The notes beneath the pieces were generated by a model that ran no database searches, was not told the DNA's origin, and saw only the letters and a program-made list of their open reading frames with translations. A stretch of 64,000 bases of DNA, taken from positions 186,001 through 250,000 of the forward strand of contig NZ_PRDG01000002.1 in assembly GCF_017883985.1 (NCBI RefSeq), written 5' to 3'. This DNA comes from Streptococcus oricebi (GTDB taxonomy: Bacteria; Bacillota; Bacilli; Lactobacillales; Streptococcaceae). A program made the position numbers and the translations under genes. Shown here piece after piece: positions 52,669 through 60,708 of this stretch. Numbering within the stretch: position 1 is the stretch's first letter; every line of letters begins with the position of its first letter.

Positions 52669-52698
52669 GAATAAACTATCAAGAGTGGAGGAAAAGCT

Positions 52699-53037
52699 AT
52701 GTCAGATAAAAAATATACAGCAGAAGAAATCGATGCCATCAAAAATCGAATTCTGGAAAGTTTGGAGCAGGTTATTGACCCTGAGCTAGGAATTGATATT
52801 GTCAATCTGGGCCTTATCTATGAAATTCGTTTCAATGGCGAAAATGGAGAGACAGAGATTGATATGACCTTGACGACCATGGGCTGTCCTCTGGCAGATC
52901 TCTTGACTGACCAAATCCACGATGCCCTGCGGACCCTACCAGAAGTAAGTAAGGTTGAGGTCAAGCTGGTCTGGTATCCAGCTTGGACCGTTGAAAAAAT
53001 GAGCCGTTATGCCCGCATTGCTTTGGGAATACGTTAA
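52699..53037 (+). CDS. metal-sulfur cluster assembly factor (DUF59/MIP18 family)
   Basis: This 112-residue protein contains the DUF59 domain: VIDPELGIDIVNLGLIYEI near residues 24-42, and MTLTTMGCPLADLLTDQIHDAL with the single conserved cysteine. Relatives (SufT, PaaD, MIP18) help mature Fe-S proteins. The gene follows rpoD by 30 bp with GTGGAGG upstream and ends at a perfect terminator, so it is the third member of the dnaG-rpoD operon. The name used in some streptococcal annotations is mrp-like partner; the direct client is unknown. Confidence 0.88.
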   Translation: MSDKKYTAEEIDAIKNRILESLEQVIDPELGIDIVNLGLIYEIRFNGENGETEIDMTLTTMGCPLADLLTDQIHDALRTLPEVSKVEVKLVWYPAWTVEKMSRYARIALGIR

Positions 53038-53040
53038 TCT

Positions 53041-53078
53041 AATAAGGTTTGGGCCTCGGTCCCAAACCTTATTTATAT
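53041..53078 (+). terminator. terminator of the dnaG-rpoD operon
   Basis: A perfect 13-bp stem (AATAAGGTTTGGG / CCCAAACCTTATT) with a 7-nt loop. Confidence 0.85.
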
Positions 53079-53095
53079 ATTCTCGTCTTTTCAAA

Positions 53096-53123
53096 TTGCA
53101 TTTTCTAGAATTTATGGTATAAT
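53096..53123 (+). promoter_or_regulatory. promoter of ssrA
   Basis: TTGCAT (53096-53101), 16 bp, TATAAT (53118-53123) with an upstream TGG. Confidence 0.75.
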
Positions 53124-53136
53124 ATTTTTATGTCTT

Positions 53137-53482
53137 GGGGTCGTTACGGATTCGACAGGCATTATGAGGCATATTTTGCGACTCATCTAGCGGATGTAAA
53201 ACGCCAGTTAAATATAACTGCAAAAAATAATAATTCTTACGCTTTAGCTGCCTAAAAACCAGCGGGCGTGACCTGATTTGGATGGCTTGTGTCTAATGCT
53301 AGGTCTTTATTTTAGCAAGCTACGGTAGGGTCTGGTCTAGCGGCCCTGCAAGAGATTGATAGACTCGCTTGGCTTGGACTTGAGCTATGTGTCAAAGTTA
53401 AGTTAAAATAAGACATAGCCTATGGTTGTAGACAAATATGCTGGCAGGTGTCTGGACGTGGGTTCGACTCCCACCGGCTCCA
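53137..53482 (+). ncRNA. ssrA: transfer-messenger RNA
   Basis: The 346-nt RNA starts GGGGTCGTTACGGATTCGAC and ends with the tRNA-like T arm (GGGTTCGACTCCCAC) and an encoded CCA (53480-53482). The tag reading frame runs from 53220 to 53255 and encodes AKNNNSYALAA, ending with TAA. tmRNA rescues stalled ribosomes and marks the released peptide for proteolysis. The hydrophobic ALAA end is the ClpXP signal. Confidence 0.98.
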
Positions 53483-53510
53483 TTGAGGTTATTTGTCTGA
53501 CCTCTATCAT

Positions 53511-53598
53511 GGAAGATTACTCAAGAGGCTTAAGAGGCTGTGTTGGAAACGCAGTAGGCGTGTAAAAGCGTGCGTGGGTTCGAATCCCATGTCTTCCG
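53511..53598 (+). tRNA. tRNA-Ser (anticodon GGA)
   Basis: Acceptor arms GGAAGAT / GTCTTCC with discriminator G pair across an 88-nt class II tRNA. The anticodon stem CTGTG / CGCAG holds the loop TTGGAAA, anticodon GGA at 53545-53547. A long variable arm and the T loop GGTTCGAATCC are present. The 3' CCA is not encoded. It lies 28 bp after tmRNA and probably shares its transcript. Confidence 0.97.
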
Positions 53599-53652
53599 TT
53601 TATTTTAAAAATATCTTTGTCAACTCTAGTGGGTGACGAAAACTAAAGCCTG

Positions 53653-53683
53653 GACAAGACCAAGAGGTCTTGTCTTTTTTTTT
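53653..53683 (+). terminator. terminator after ssrA and tRNA-Ser
   Basis: A perfect 9-bp stem (GACAAGACC / GGTCTTGTC) with an AAGA loop and a T9 run. Confidence 0.92.
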
Positions 53684-53779
53684 CTAGTCAAAAAAGTCCC
53701 ATAAGATAGAGGACTTTTACAGCTAGAGATATGATAGAGCCAGGCTTTCAGGCTGCAGTAGGAAAGTCGGCTTTTTATT

Positions 53780-54679
53780 TTATAAATGATTTTTTAATTT
53801 AATAATGGCAGTGAAATCCTGCTCGGAAGCCTCTAAGAGGAGTTCGCCGTCAATCAATTCGACCAACTGCTGGATGATATAGAGGCCCAAGCCAGATGAC
53901 TCTTCTGAACGAGACATATTTTCCGAATAAAAACGACTGGTCAAGCGCTCCAAACGCTGAATGGGCTGTTTGAGTTGATTGCTAAAGCACAATAGGATAA
54001 AGGAGTCCTCTAGCTTGAGGGAGATATGGGCTTCTTCCTTGGCGTGTTTGAGAATATTGCTCATCAGATTTTGGATAAAGCGTTGGCAAATGGTAGGGTC
54101 GGACAGGACTTCAATCTTATCGTCAATATCTAGCTCCAGCTCAATTCCTGCCTTTTGAAAGGCATCGTAATACTGGAGGATTTCGCGCGTGGTTAGCTGA
54201 GACAAATCAAAGGTCGTAAGCTCCGAGCGGACAGCGCCTTCTAATAGCCGGCGGTATTCCAGCAAATCTTCAAGGCGGTTGGATACGACCTGGAGTTGGG
54301 TGGCTACTTTTTTTAGACTAGTTGCCTCTTGTGGGCCCGCCGTTTTCAAAAGCTGCTGGGTGTAGCCACTAGCTACTGTCAGGGGCGTGCGTATGTCATG
54401 GGCAATATTGCTGATGACCCTATCCAGGGTCTTTTTTTCTTCTTGGGCCAGGGAATTGCTCTTGTGTAAGTCATCAAAAAGGCTGTCGATTTCAAGCGTG
54501 AGAGCTTGAAAGTCTGCCCTATCTGCTGGTGTCAGGAGACGACTCTGGCTACCGCTTTTGTGTTTACTAGCCACTGCCGCCGTCAGTTGACGCAGGAGTG
54601 AGCGGTGGTAGGAGTGAAAGAGGGCGAGGCTGATGATTAAAAGCAAGAGAAAGATTAGGCTGATGATAAGAAAAATCAC
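53780..54679 (-). CDS. sensor histidine kinase with one N-terminal membrane helix
   Basis: This 299-residue kinase has a single hydrophobic segment (residues 2-24) and no extracellular sensor domain. A linker leads to the H-box NIAHDIRTPLT (His94), and the ATPase domain with N-box (FIQNLMSNILKHA) and G-box (SEESSGLGLYIIQQL) completes it. With nothing outside the membrane, it probably takes its signal from a partner, such as an ABC transporter or a small membrane peptide. It starts with GTG (AAGGAG at 7 nt), and the response regulator stop codon overlaps it, so the two are translationally coupled. Confidence 0.92.
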   Translation of the reverse strand: MIFLIISLIFLLLLIISLALFHSYHRSLLRQLTAAVASKHKSGSQSRLLTPADRADFQALTLEIDSLFDDLHKSNSLAQEEKKTLDRVISNIAHDIRTPLTVASGYTQQLLKTAGPQEATSLKKVATQLQVVSNRLEDLLEYRRLLEGAVRSELTTFDLSQLTTREILQYYDAFQKAGIELELDIDDKIEVLSDPTICQRFIQNLMSNILKHAKEEAHISLKLEDSFILLCFSNQLKQPIQRLERLTSRFYSENMSRSEESSGLGLYIIQQLVELIDGELLLEASEQDFTAIIKLKNHL

Positions 54680-55350
54680 GATTTATCTCCTTTCAAGCGA
54701 ATGCCCAAGCCCCAGACGGTCTCGATATAGTCCTGAGAGTCATCGATTTTTGCTAATTTCTTGCGGAGCTTGCTGAGATGGGTATTGAGGGTATTATCAC
54801 CTGCCATATAGATTTCCCCCCAGACTTGCTCATAGAGTTCTTCCTTGGTATAGATTTTTTGGGGGTGGGCGATAAGTTTTTCCAAGATGAGAAATTCTTT
54901 CTTAGACAAACGAGCTCTTGCCTCTCCATTTCTGATTTCAAAGAGGTTTCTATCCAGGGAAAGTTTGCCATATCGCAGATTGTCGGTCGCAGGCTCTAGC
55001 TGGCGAAGCTGGACAGCGATACGGGCATGGACTTCCTCAAGATTGAAGGGTTTGACAAGGTAGTCATTGGCGCCAGCAAGTAGGTACTGGCTGACCAAGC
55101 CCTTGTCGCTGAGGGCAGTCATGATGATGATGGGGATTTGGTGACTTTTTCTAATGTCACTTAAAACCTCATTTCCAGTCTTGCCCGGCAGCATGATGTC
55201 TAGTAAAATGAGGTCAAATTCTCTCGTCGCAAAGAGGCTCAATCCTTCTGTGCCGGAGTAAGCAGGGGTGATGTCATGCTCCCCACCCAAGTGGTCGAGT
55301 AAGATTTCTTGGATATCAGAATTATCCTCAATGATTAAAATCCGCGCCAT
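54676..55350 (-). CDS. OmpR/PhoB-family response regulator
   Basis: This 224-residue regulator has a receiver domain with acidic pocket EDN (residues 8-10), phospho-acceptor Asp51 (LLLDIMLPGKTG) and Lys in VKPFN. The winged-helix output domain runs from about 125 (YGKLSLDRNL to GLGIRLKG). The ATG reading MARILIIEDN was chosen; the frame is open 77 codons upstream, but through the promoter. Tandem 11-bp-spaced repeats of the kind such regulators bind occur at three promoters in the adjacent resistance-like locus. It is co-transcribed with the histidine kinase. Confidence 0.93.
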   Translation of the reverse strand: MARILIIEDNSDIQEILLDHLGGEHDITPAYSGTEGLSLFATREFDLILLDIMLPGKTGNEVLSDIRKSHQIPIIIMTALSDKGLVSQYLLAGANDYLVKPFNLEEVHARIAVQLRQLEPATDNLRYGKLSLDRNLFEIRNGEARARLSKKEFLILEKLIAHPQKIYTKEELYEQVWGEIYMAGDNTLNTHLSKLRKKLAKIDDSQDYIETVWGLGIRLKGDKS

Positions 55351-55381
55351 AGTAACTCTCTTTCTTTTACCATTTTCTTCT

Positions 55382-55410
55382 ATTATATCCATTGGGTCTT
55401 CCTTTGACAA
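55382..55410 (-). promoter_or_regulatory. promoter of the two-component system
   Basis: Reverse strand TTGTCA (55405-55410), 17 bp, TATAAT (55382-55387). Confidence 0.7.
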
Positions 55411-55419
55411 ATATTTACC

Positions 55420-55447
55420 AGTAAAACAAATAAATATATGTTTTACT
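55420..55447. repeat. inverted repeat upstream of the two-component promoter
   Basis: AGTAAAACA and TGTTTTACT are perfect 9-bp arms, 10 bp apart, placed about 10 bp upstream of the -35. It is a candidate operator, unlike the TTTAGAA boxes. Confidence 0.55.
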
Positions 55448-55466
55448 AGAAAGCCTACTATTTCAA

Positions 55467-55496
55467 GCTTTCTTTGCTTCTTTCGAAAATAGTAGA
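55467..55496. repeat. second inverted repeat in the divergent region
   Basis: CTACTATTT and AAATAGTAG flank a 20-bp interval between the two-component genes and the first peptidase promoter. Confidence 0.4.
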
Positions 55497-55513
55497 TTTG
55501 ATTTTCAAAAAAC

Positions 55514-55567
55514 TTTAGAAATATTTTAGAATTGCTTGATAAATATTTGAAGTTTGGTCGATAAACT
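55514..55567 (+). promoter_or_regulatory. peptidase 1 promoter with response-regulator box A
   Basis: TTTAGAA at 55514-55520 and again at 55525-55531 (11-bp period). The second copy ends exactly 30 bp before TAAACT (55562-55567), the probable -10. No good -35 exists, as expected of an activated promoter. Confidence 0.7.
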
Positions 55568-55597
55568 AGAAGTGTAATCAAAATAAAGGAGAATCAA

Positions 55598-57400
55598 ATG
55601 ATGAAACAATCATTCTTAAAAGCAAGCCTAGCCTTAGTGACCTGCGGTCTGCTAGCTTTTGGTGCAGGACATGCTCGGGCAGATGAGCAAAAGTTGCCGT
55701 CGGGCCTTGCTTATGACCAAATCGGTCAGAAAATTGAGGATTATTATCATAAAAATGAAAAGACCAGTGCTGGCCTAGCAGCGGCCGTCATTGATAAAGA
55801 CGGCAAGACACTTTATCAACAGAACTTTGGCTATATGGACAAGGAAAAGAAGTTAGCAGTAGACGATGATTCTGTCTTTGAGTGGGGCTCAACCACCAAG
55901 ACCACAGTCTGGGTCAGTGTCATGCAGCTTTGGGAAGAGGGGAAAATCGACCTCAAGGCCGATATTAGGACCTATCTCCCCAAGAATTTCTTAAAAAATC
56001 TCAAGTATTCAAAACCTCTGACCATGCTGGACTTGATGAATCATCAAGAAGGTTTTGATGAAACAACCCTTTATTTGGGTCATGATAAGAGTTTGGAGGA
56101 GCTACTAAAGAAAGATCAGCCACCCCAAACTTATCAGCCTGGTCAGGTAACTGCCTATTCTAACTATGGTACGGCCCTGGCTGCTTATATCGTGGAGCGC
56201 GTGAGCGGTCAGAGCTATGCAGACTATGTTCACGAGCATATTTTCCAGCCTTTGGGAATGAAAAATACCGCCCTTAAACCAGACCTATCGGATAATGCTT
56301 TTGTCCAAGAAAAGCGCAAGTCAGAAAAGACTTATGATAGTAAGGGTCAGCTAATGGGTTCTAGTTTCTTTGAGGTAGGCCTCTATCCAGCTGGGCGGGC
56401 AGTCGGGAAAATGTCTGATTTAAAACTTTATGCCCAGGCCCTGCTTGAAAAAAAGCTTCTCTTTAAGAAGGCCGAAACCTGGGAGACCTTTTATAGCGCC
56501 AGCTATAAGTACCCAGAAGCGGATATCCCCATCAATGCCCATGGTCTTTGGTCGACAGAGTATGAAAATACTAGAACTCTAGGTCATGGTGGAAATACCA
56601 CCGGCTTTACGACTAGTCTCTTGCTTGATTTGAAGTCAGGAATTGCTTCGGTTATCATGGTCAATCAAGGTCACGAGACCACCTTTACTAGTGATATGAC
56701 TGAGCTCATCTATGGTAAGAAAAAATCAGCCTCTAAAGAGGCGGTCAAGAACTTCCAAGCTGGTTTTTACCGTATCACCCGCACCTTTAATCAGGGACCG
56801 CTTTCTTTGATGAAGATGGTGCCAATGACCTCCCACACCCTTTATATCACCGATCCTAGTCATTCTGTTGCTCACCAGGGCTTTTGGACAGCTGGAGAAA
56901 AGGATGGTCGTTATGTGATTAGCCTGCCTATTTCTGACTATGTCAAAATGTCCACATTTGATGTCATCAAGGATTATGCTTTTGTGATTTTTGCAGGTCT
57001 GGCCCTGGCCTATGTCCTGCTAGCCTATCTGGGAGCTATCTTGATCAAATGCTATCGTTTGATTTTCCGTAAGCAGGAGCAGAACCCGGCTCCTCTGGCC
57101 TGGAAACTTTGGCACTACCTAACGGGAGCCTTGATTTTACTTCTGCCAGTCAACTTTATGACCGCTATCTCAACCATTCAGGCTACGGCTTCCACGGCAA
57201 GTAGTCGTTGGCAATTTATGATTTTTGCCCTAGTCGGCCTTGCCTTAATCGCCAGTGGTCTTCTTCCTTTTGTTTGGCCTTCGCTCTTCAAACAAGCTAG
57301 CAAGGCACGGAACTTTTTGACCATCGCGACTAGCTCGGCAGCCTTTATCATGCTAGCTAATATTCTCTACTGGTCTCTGTACCAGTGGTGGCTTTTATAA
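55598..57400 (+). CDS. membrane-anchored SxxK serine peptidase (class C beta-lactamase fold), copy 1
   Basis: This 600-residue secreted protein has a signal peptide (about 1-29, cut after ARA), an extracellular beta-lactamase/DD-peptidase domain, and four C-terminal membrane helices (about 461-484, 505-528, 539-560, 573-596). Catalytic motifs are STTK (Ser98, Lys101), YSN (187-189) and HGG (330-332). A class C fold plus C-terminal helices is the architecture of ClbP-type prodrug peptidases and of D-stereospecific peptidases that destroy D-amino-acid-containing peptide antibiotics. Hydrolysis of beta-lactams is therefore not the first assumption. It is a close paralogue of the 58620 gene. Two ATG codons in a row are possible starts. 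Confidence 0.85.
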   Translation: MMKQSFLKASLALVTCGLLAFGAGHARADEQKLPSGLAYDQIGQKIEDYYHKNEKTSAGLAAAVIDKDGKTLYQQNFGYMDKEKKLAVDDDSVFEWGSTTKTTVWVSVMQLWEEGKIDLKADIRTYLPKNFLKNLKYSKPLTMLDLMNHQEGFDETTLYLGHDKSLEELLKKDQPPQTYQPGQVTAYSNYGTALAAYIVERVSGQSYADYVHEHIFQPLGMKNTALKPDLSDNAFVQEKRKSEKTYDSKGQLMGSSFFEVGLYPAGRAVGKMSDLKLYAQALLEKKLLFKKAETWETFYSASYKYPEADIPINAHGLWSTEYENTRTLGHGGNTTGFTTSLLLDLKSGIASVIMVNQGHETTFTSDMTELIYGKKKSASKEAVKNFQAGFYRITRTFNQGPLSLMKMVPMTSHTLYITDPSHSVAHQGFWTAGEKDGRYVISLPISDYVKMSTFDVIKDYAFVIFAGLALAYVLLAYLGAILIKCYRLIFRKQEQNPAPLAWKLWHYLTGALILLLPVNFMTAISTIQATASTASSRWQFMIFALVGLALIASGLLPFVWPSLFKQASKARNFLTIATSSAAFIMLANILYWSLYQWWLL

Positions 57401-57427
57401 GTAGGATAGTTGAAACTATCTTACTTA
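57398..57427 (+). terminator. hairpin between peptidase 1 and the CPBP gene
   Basis: TAAGTAGGATAGTT and AACTATCTTACTTA form a 14-bp stem with one G.T pair and a 2-nt loop; the stop codon TAA is its first base triplet. No T tract follows, so it may act as an RNA stability or processing element, not a full terminator. Confidence 0.45.
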
Positions 57428-57492
57428 TCCCAAATTTCAAAATCTTTGAAGTTTAGCCAAAGATAGAACTAAAAAGGAAAGGAGCATTTTCA

Positions 57493-58302
57493 ATGCAAGA
57501 TTCTATTTCGACCTCCAAGATTAAAAAGTTCCTCTTTTGGGCTTTTGGTTTAGGCACTCTGGGACAACTCATTTCTGTTTATTTCATCGCCAGCAATCAA
57601 AAAAATCTAGGTACCCTCTTTTCTTTACTCGGCATGTTGGCTCCAATGGTAGCTGCCTTTCTAGCCGGCACGCCTGTCAAGAAGATTGGCTGGAAGTTGA
57701 AGTTGGCGAGCAAGTGGCCTGATTATCTGGCTACTTGGTTTTGGACAGTCCTTTCTATTTTTGTCCCCGCGCTTATTTATTTTTTAATTTTTCCGCAACA
57801 TTTTGTCTTTAAGTTGAGTGGTTCTCTTCTTATCTCGCTTTTGATGATTTTTACTGTCTGGACCTTAGTTATTAGTCTGGCTGGCCTGGGTGAAGAAGTA
57901 GGCTGGCGGGGGATTCTCTACCCCTATCTGAAGCAAAAATACGGTTCAACAAAAGGCCGGATTCTAGGTGGGCTGATTTGGACCCTATGGCACCTGCCCT
58001 TGCTGCTTCTAATGGGCAATCTGACTCTGGGTGAGCGCCTGATAAATTTCCTTCCCTACTGTATCAATGCAGTGACAACAGGAATTATCTGGGATATTTA
58101 CTATGAGCGGAGCCAGACCATTTGGCTACCAGCCTTTGCTCATGGGGTGGCGGATGCGGTTGGAGGCTTGACCCTGCCCTTCTTTATGCTAGCAGGAATC
58201 ACTCCCTTGGCCTCCTTTGGAGCTGGACCAACCAGTCTTTTTGCCTCTCCCTTCCTCCTAGTCCTAGCCTATTGGCTGACTAAGGGCGAGCAGAAAAAAT
58301 AA
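57493..58302 (+). CDS. CPBP-family intramembrane metalloprotease
   Basis: This 269-residue polytopic protein has seven or eight hydrophobic segments and the Abi/CPBP (Rce1-like) motifs EEVGWRG, the WTLWHLP histidine, and a later AHGVAD. Such proteins are intramembrane endopeptidases. In Gram-positives many confer self-immunity to bacteriocins or process them. It lies 92 bp after peptidase 1 with AAAGGAG upstream and no own RR box, so it is probably read through from box A. Its presence supports an antimicrobial-peptide role for the locus. Confidence 0.88.
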   Translation: MQDSISTSKIKKFLFWAFGLGTLGQLISVYFIASNQKNLGTLFSLLGMLAPMVAAFLAGTPVKKIGWKLKLASKWPDYLATWFWTVLSIFVPALIYFLIFPQHFVFKLSGSLLISLLMIFTVWTLVISLAGLGEEVGWRGILYPYLKQKYGSTKGRILGGLIWTLWHLPLLLLMGNLTLGERLINFLPYCINAVTTGIIWDIYYERSQTIWLPAFAHGVADAVGGLTLPFFMLAGITPLASFGAGPTSLFASPFLLVLAYWLTKGEQKK

Positions 58303-58315
58303 GTGTTTCAATCAA

Positions 58316-58342
58316 ATCAGCAGTTTTTCTGCTGGTTTTTTA
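58316..58342 (+). terminator. terminator after the CPBP gene
   Basis: CAGCAG / CTGCTG with a T5 loop, followed by GTTTTTTATT. Confidence 0.82.
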
Positions 58343-58359
58343 TTATCTGTTCAAAAAAC

Positions 58360-58413
58360 TTTAGAAATATTTTAGAATTGCTTGATAAATATTTGAAGTT
58401 TAGTCCTTAAACT
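58360..58413 (+). promoter_or_regulatory. second promoter with response-regulator box B
   Basis: TTTAGAA at 58360-58366 and 58371-58377; TAAACT (58408-58413) begins exactly 30 bp after the box. About 90 bp of this region is nearly identical to the box A promoter, so the duplication covered promoter and gene. Confidence 0.72.
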
Positions 58414-58443
58414 AGAAATATAATCAAAACAAAGGAGAAACAC

Positions 58444-58572
58444 ATGATTATCAAATGGCTACTAGCCTTTCTTGTTTGCCTAACTTTCAGACTAGTGAAT
58501 GAGGGCTTAGACAATCTAAAAAAGAAGCGAAAAGAGTTAAGGGCAGAAACGCTGGAATTGGACTCACAATAA
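58444..58572 (+). CDS. small membrane peptide, 42 residues
   Basis: I do not recognise this protein. It reads MIIKWLLAFLVCLTFRLVNE and then a basic helix (LDNLKKKRKELRAE): one membrane segment (about 2-17) followed by a charged cytoplasmic-type tail. AAAGGAG lies 6 nt upstream. It is the first cistron behind box B and precedes peptidase 2 by 47 bp. A peptide of this kind next to a kinase lacking a sensor domain could regulate the kinase or the transporter, but no direct evidence exists. Confidence 0.72.
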   Translation: MIIKWLLAFLVCLTFRLVNEGLDNLKKKRKELRAETLELDSQ

Positions 58573-58619
58573 GCATGGGAAATATTTTTAAATGTCATCA
58601 AAATTAAAGGAGGGAAATG

Positions 58620-60419
58620 ATGAAACTATCATTTTTGAAGGGCGCTGTGGCGCTGGTAACCTGTGGCTTGGTCGCTCTTGGAGCGGGGCACACTTACGCT
58701 GATGAGCAAAAATTGCCGTCAGGCACGTCTTACGACCAAATCGGTCAGAAGATTGAGGACTACTATAAGGAGCACGAAAAGACCAGTGCAGGCTTGGCAA
58801 CAGCTGTCATTGACAAGGAGGGCAATACTCTCTATCAACATAACTTTGGCTATATGGACAAGGAAAAGAAACTAGCAGTAGATGACGATTCTGTCTTTGA
58901 ATGGGGTTCAATGACCAAAATCACTGTTTGGATCAGTGTCATGCAGCTTTGGGAAGAAGGGAAGATTGACTTAAAAACTGACATTAGAGAATATCTACCG
59001 AAAGGCTTCCTAAAAACTCTTAAGTATGACAAACCTATTACCATGTTGGATTTGATGAATCACCAAGCCGGTTTTGATGAGACAGTTCTTTATATGGGAG
59101 CTGACAAGAGTTTGGAAGAATTACTGAAGGGGGAGCAGCCAGCACAGAGCCATGAGCCAGGGACAGTAACGTCCTACTCCAACTATGGAACGGCTCTGGC
59201 GGCTTATATCGTGGAGCGAATCAGCGGAGAGTCTTATGCGGATTATGTGCACGAGCATATTTTCCAGCCCTTGGATATGAAGTATACCGCCCTCAAACCT
59301 GATTTGTCAGATAATGCCTATGTACAGAAAAAACGCAAGACAGAAAAAGCCTATGATGCAAACGGTAAGTCAAAGGGGCTGACACCTTTTGAAGTAGGGC
59401 TTTATCCAGCAGGGCGGGCTGTTGGGAAAATGTCAGACCTTAAGCTTTTTGCCCAAGCCCTCTTGAGCAAGGAGACGCTCTTTAAACGAGCAGAAACGTG
59501 GGAAACTTTTTACAGCACGACTTCCACTTATACAAACTCAAGTATTCCAAATAATGCTCACGGACTGTGGTCAATAGAGTATGAAAACACTAGAGTTCTT
59601 GGGCATGGAGGGAATACAACAGGTTTTACAGCTAGTCTTATGTTTGATTTGAAATCCGGTATTGCCTCTATCGTCATGGTCAACCAAGGTGGAGAAATGA
59701 ATTATACCAGTAAAATGCTTGAATTGTTTTACGGTAAGGCAAAGTCAGCTTCTAAAGAAGACCTGGGAAATTTCCAGCCTGGCTTTTATCGTATAGCTCG
59801 TACCATTCACCGAGGTCCTTTGTCTCTGGATAAAATGGTACTTGCAACTTCTTATATTGAAAATCCTGATACTTTCCCGATTATCAGTCAGATACTTGGT
59901 TTCTGGACGGCAGGAAAAAACCAGGGTCGCTATGTAATCAGCACGCGAGGTACTGACTGGCTTAAGTTGTCTATGTGGGATGTGATGAAGGATTATGGCA
60001 CTTTGATTTTGGCAGCAGGGGCGGTAGTTTATGCCTTACTCGTTTATATCGGCGGTTTTATTCTTAAACTTTATCGTTTGATTTTCCGCAAGAAAAATCA
60101 ACAAGCTGCCAGTTTAGCTTGGAAGATTTGGTATTATGTGACTGCGGGGCTTGTACTCATTGTGCCGGTCAACTTTATGACTGCCTTTGTAGCTATTGAA
60201 ACAAGCGGTTCAACAGCTGTTGGTCGCTGGCAATTCATGCTTTTCCTTGTGATAGGACTGCTCTTGATTGTTAGCACTCTTTTACCGGTCGCTTGGCGCT
60301 CTGCCTTTAAATCTACCAGTAAGGCGCGTAAGACTCTCACGATTGCAACTAGTTCAACCGCCTTTATCATGCTAGTCAATATCCTTTATTGGAACCTTTA
60401 CCAATTTTGGGTGTTATAA
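58620..60419 (+). CDS. membrane-anchored SxxK serine peptidase (class C beta-lactamase fold), copy 2
   Basis: The same architecture as copy 1 is seen in 599 residues: signal peptide ending near TYADEQK, SMTK, YSN and HGG catalytic motifs, and four C-terminal helices. Roughly two-thirds of residues appear identical, but codon usage and the region around residues 300-450 differ. The two copies have therefore diverged for some time and may cleave different peptides. The ATG at 58620 has AGGAGG at 6 nt; the adjacent ATG at 58617 has it at only 3. It lies between two tiny membrane peptide genes and is driven by box B. Confidence 0.85.
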   Translation: MKLSFLKGAVALVTCGLVALGAGHTYADEQKLPSGTSYDQIGQKIEDYYKEHEKTSAGLATAVIDKEGNTLYQHNFGYMDKEKKLAVDDDSVFEWGSMTKITVWISVMQLWEEGKIDLKTDIREYLPKGFLKTLKYDKPITMLDLMNHQAGFDETVLYMGADKSLEELLKGEQPAQSHEPGTVTSYSNYGTALAAYIVERISGESYADYVHEHIFQPLDMKYTALKPDLSDNAYVQKKRKTEKAYDANGKSKGLTPFEVGLYPAGRAVGKMSDLKLFAQALLSKETLFKRAETWETFYSTTSTYTNSSIPNNAHGLWSIEYENTRVLGHGGNTTGFTASLMFDLKSGIASIVMVNQGGEMNYTSKMLELFYGKAKSASKEDLGNFQPGFYRIARTIHRGPLSLDKMVLATSYIENPDTFPIISQILGFWTAGKNQGRYVISTRGTDWLKLSMWDVMKDYGTLILAAGAVVYALLVYIGGFILKLYRLIFRKKNQQAASLAWKIWYYVTAGLVLIVPVNFMTAFVAIETSGSTAVGRWQFMLFLVIGLLLIVSTLLPVAWRSAFKSTSKARKTLTIATSSTAFIMLVNILYWNLYQFWVL

Positions 60420-60438
60420 AAGTTAGAAAGGATAATCT

Positions 60439-60594
60439 ATGAAAAAAGTAAAATACCTTATCTTGGGCTCGATTGTGGCCTTTGGAGCCCTGGCGATTAT
60501 TGGCAAGTTAGCTGAAGAAAGGAAGAAAGCGCCTGTGCGCTTGAAATATACCAAGAAAAATAGGGGGAAATTGTCAGAAGTCAAAAAAGTTTAG
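60439..60594 (+). CDS. small membrane peptide, 51 residues
   Basis: I do not recognise this protein. It reads MKKVKYLILGSIVAFGALAI, then a strongly basic tail (KLAEERKKAPVRLKYTKK onwards). It has one hydrophobic segment (about 6-22), with the tail probably cytoplasmic. GAAAGGA precedes the ATG. It is 19 bp after peptidase 2, in the same transcript. Its stop codon TAG lies within response-regulator box C, so the end of this gene doubles as the control region of the ABC transporter. Confidence 0.7.
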   Translation: MKKVKYLILGSIVAFGALAIIGKLAEERKKAPVRLKYTKKNRGKLSEVKKV

Positions 60595-60643
60595 AAACTT
60601 TTTAGAATTAGGAAAAAAACTTAGCCAAAATAAATGGTATGAT
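60590..60643 (+). promoter_or_regulatory. ABC transporter promoter with response-regulator box C
   Basis: TTTAGAA at 60590-60596 and 60601-60607; the probable -10 TATGAT (60638-60643, with TGG before it) starts exactly 30 bp after the box. Confidence 0.72.
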
Positions 60644-60708
60644 AGAGGTATAGCATGTGGCCAAGGCCTCTAGCATTTTTAAAATAAGCGAAAAACGAAA
60701 GGAATACT

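Noticed and set aside
55351..55581. Extension of the response regulator 77 codons upstream
   Set aside because: It spans the mapped -10 and -35 candidates and two inverted repeats; receiver domains start at MARILIIED.
55598..60419. Annotation of the two SxxK proteins as beta-lactamases conferring penicillin resistance
   Set aside because: They have four C-terminal membrane helices, lie with a peptide-type exporter and CPBP protease, and match the peptidase architecture better. The fold alone does not show beta-lactam hydrolysis.
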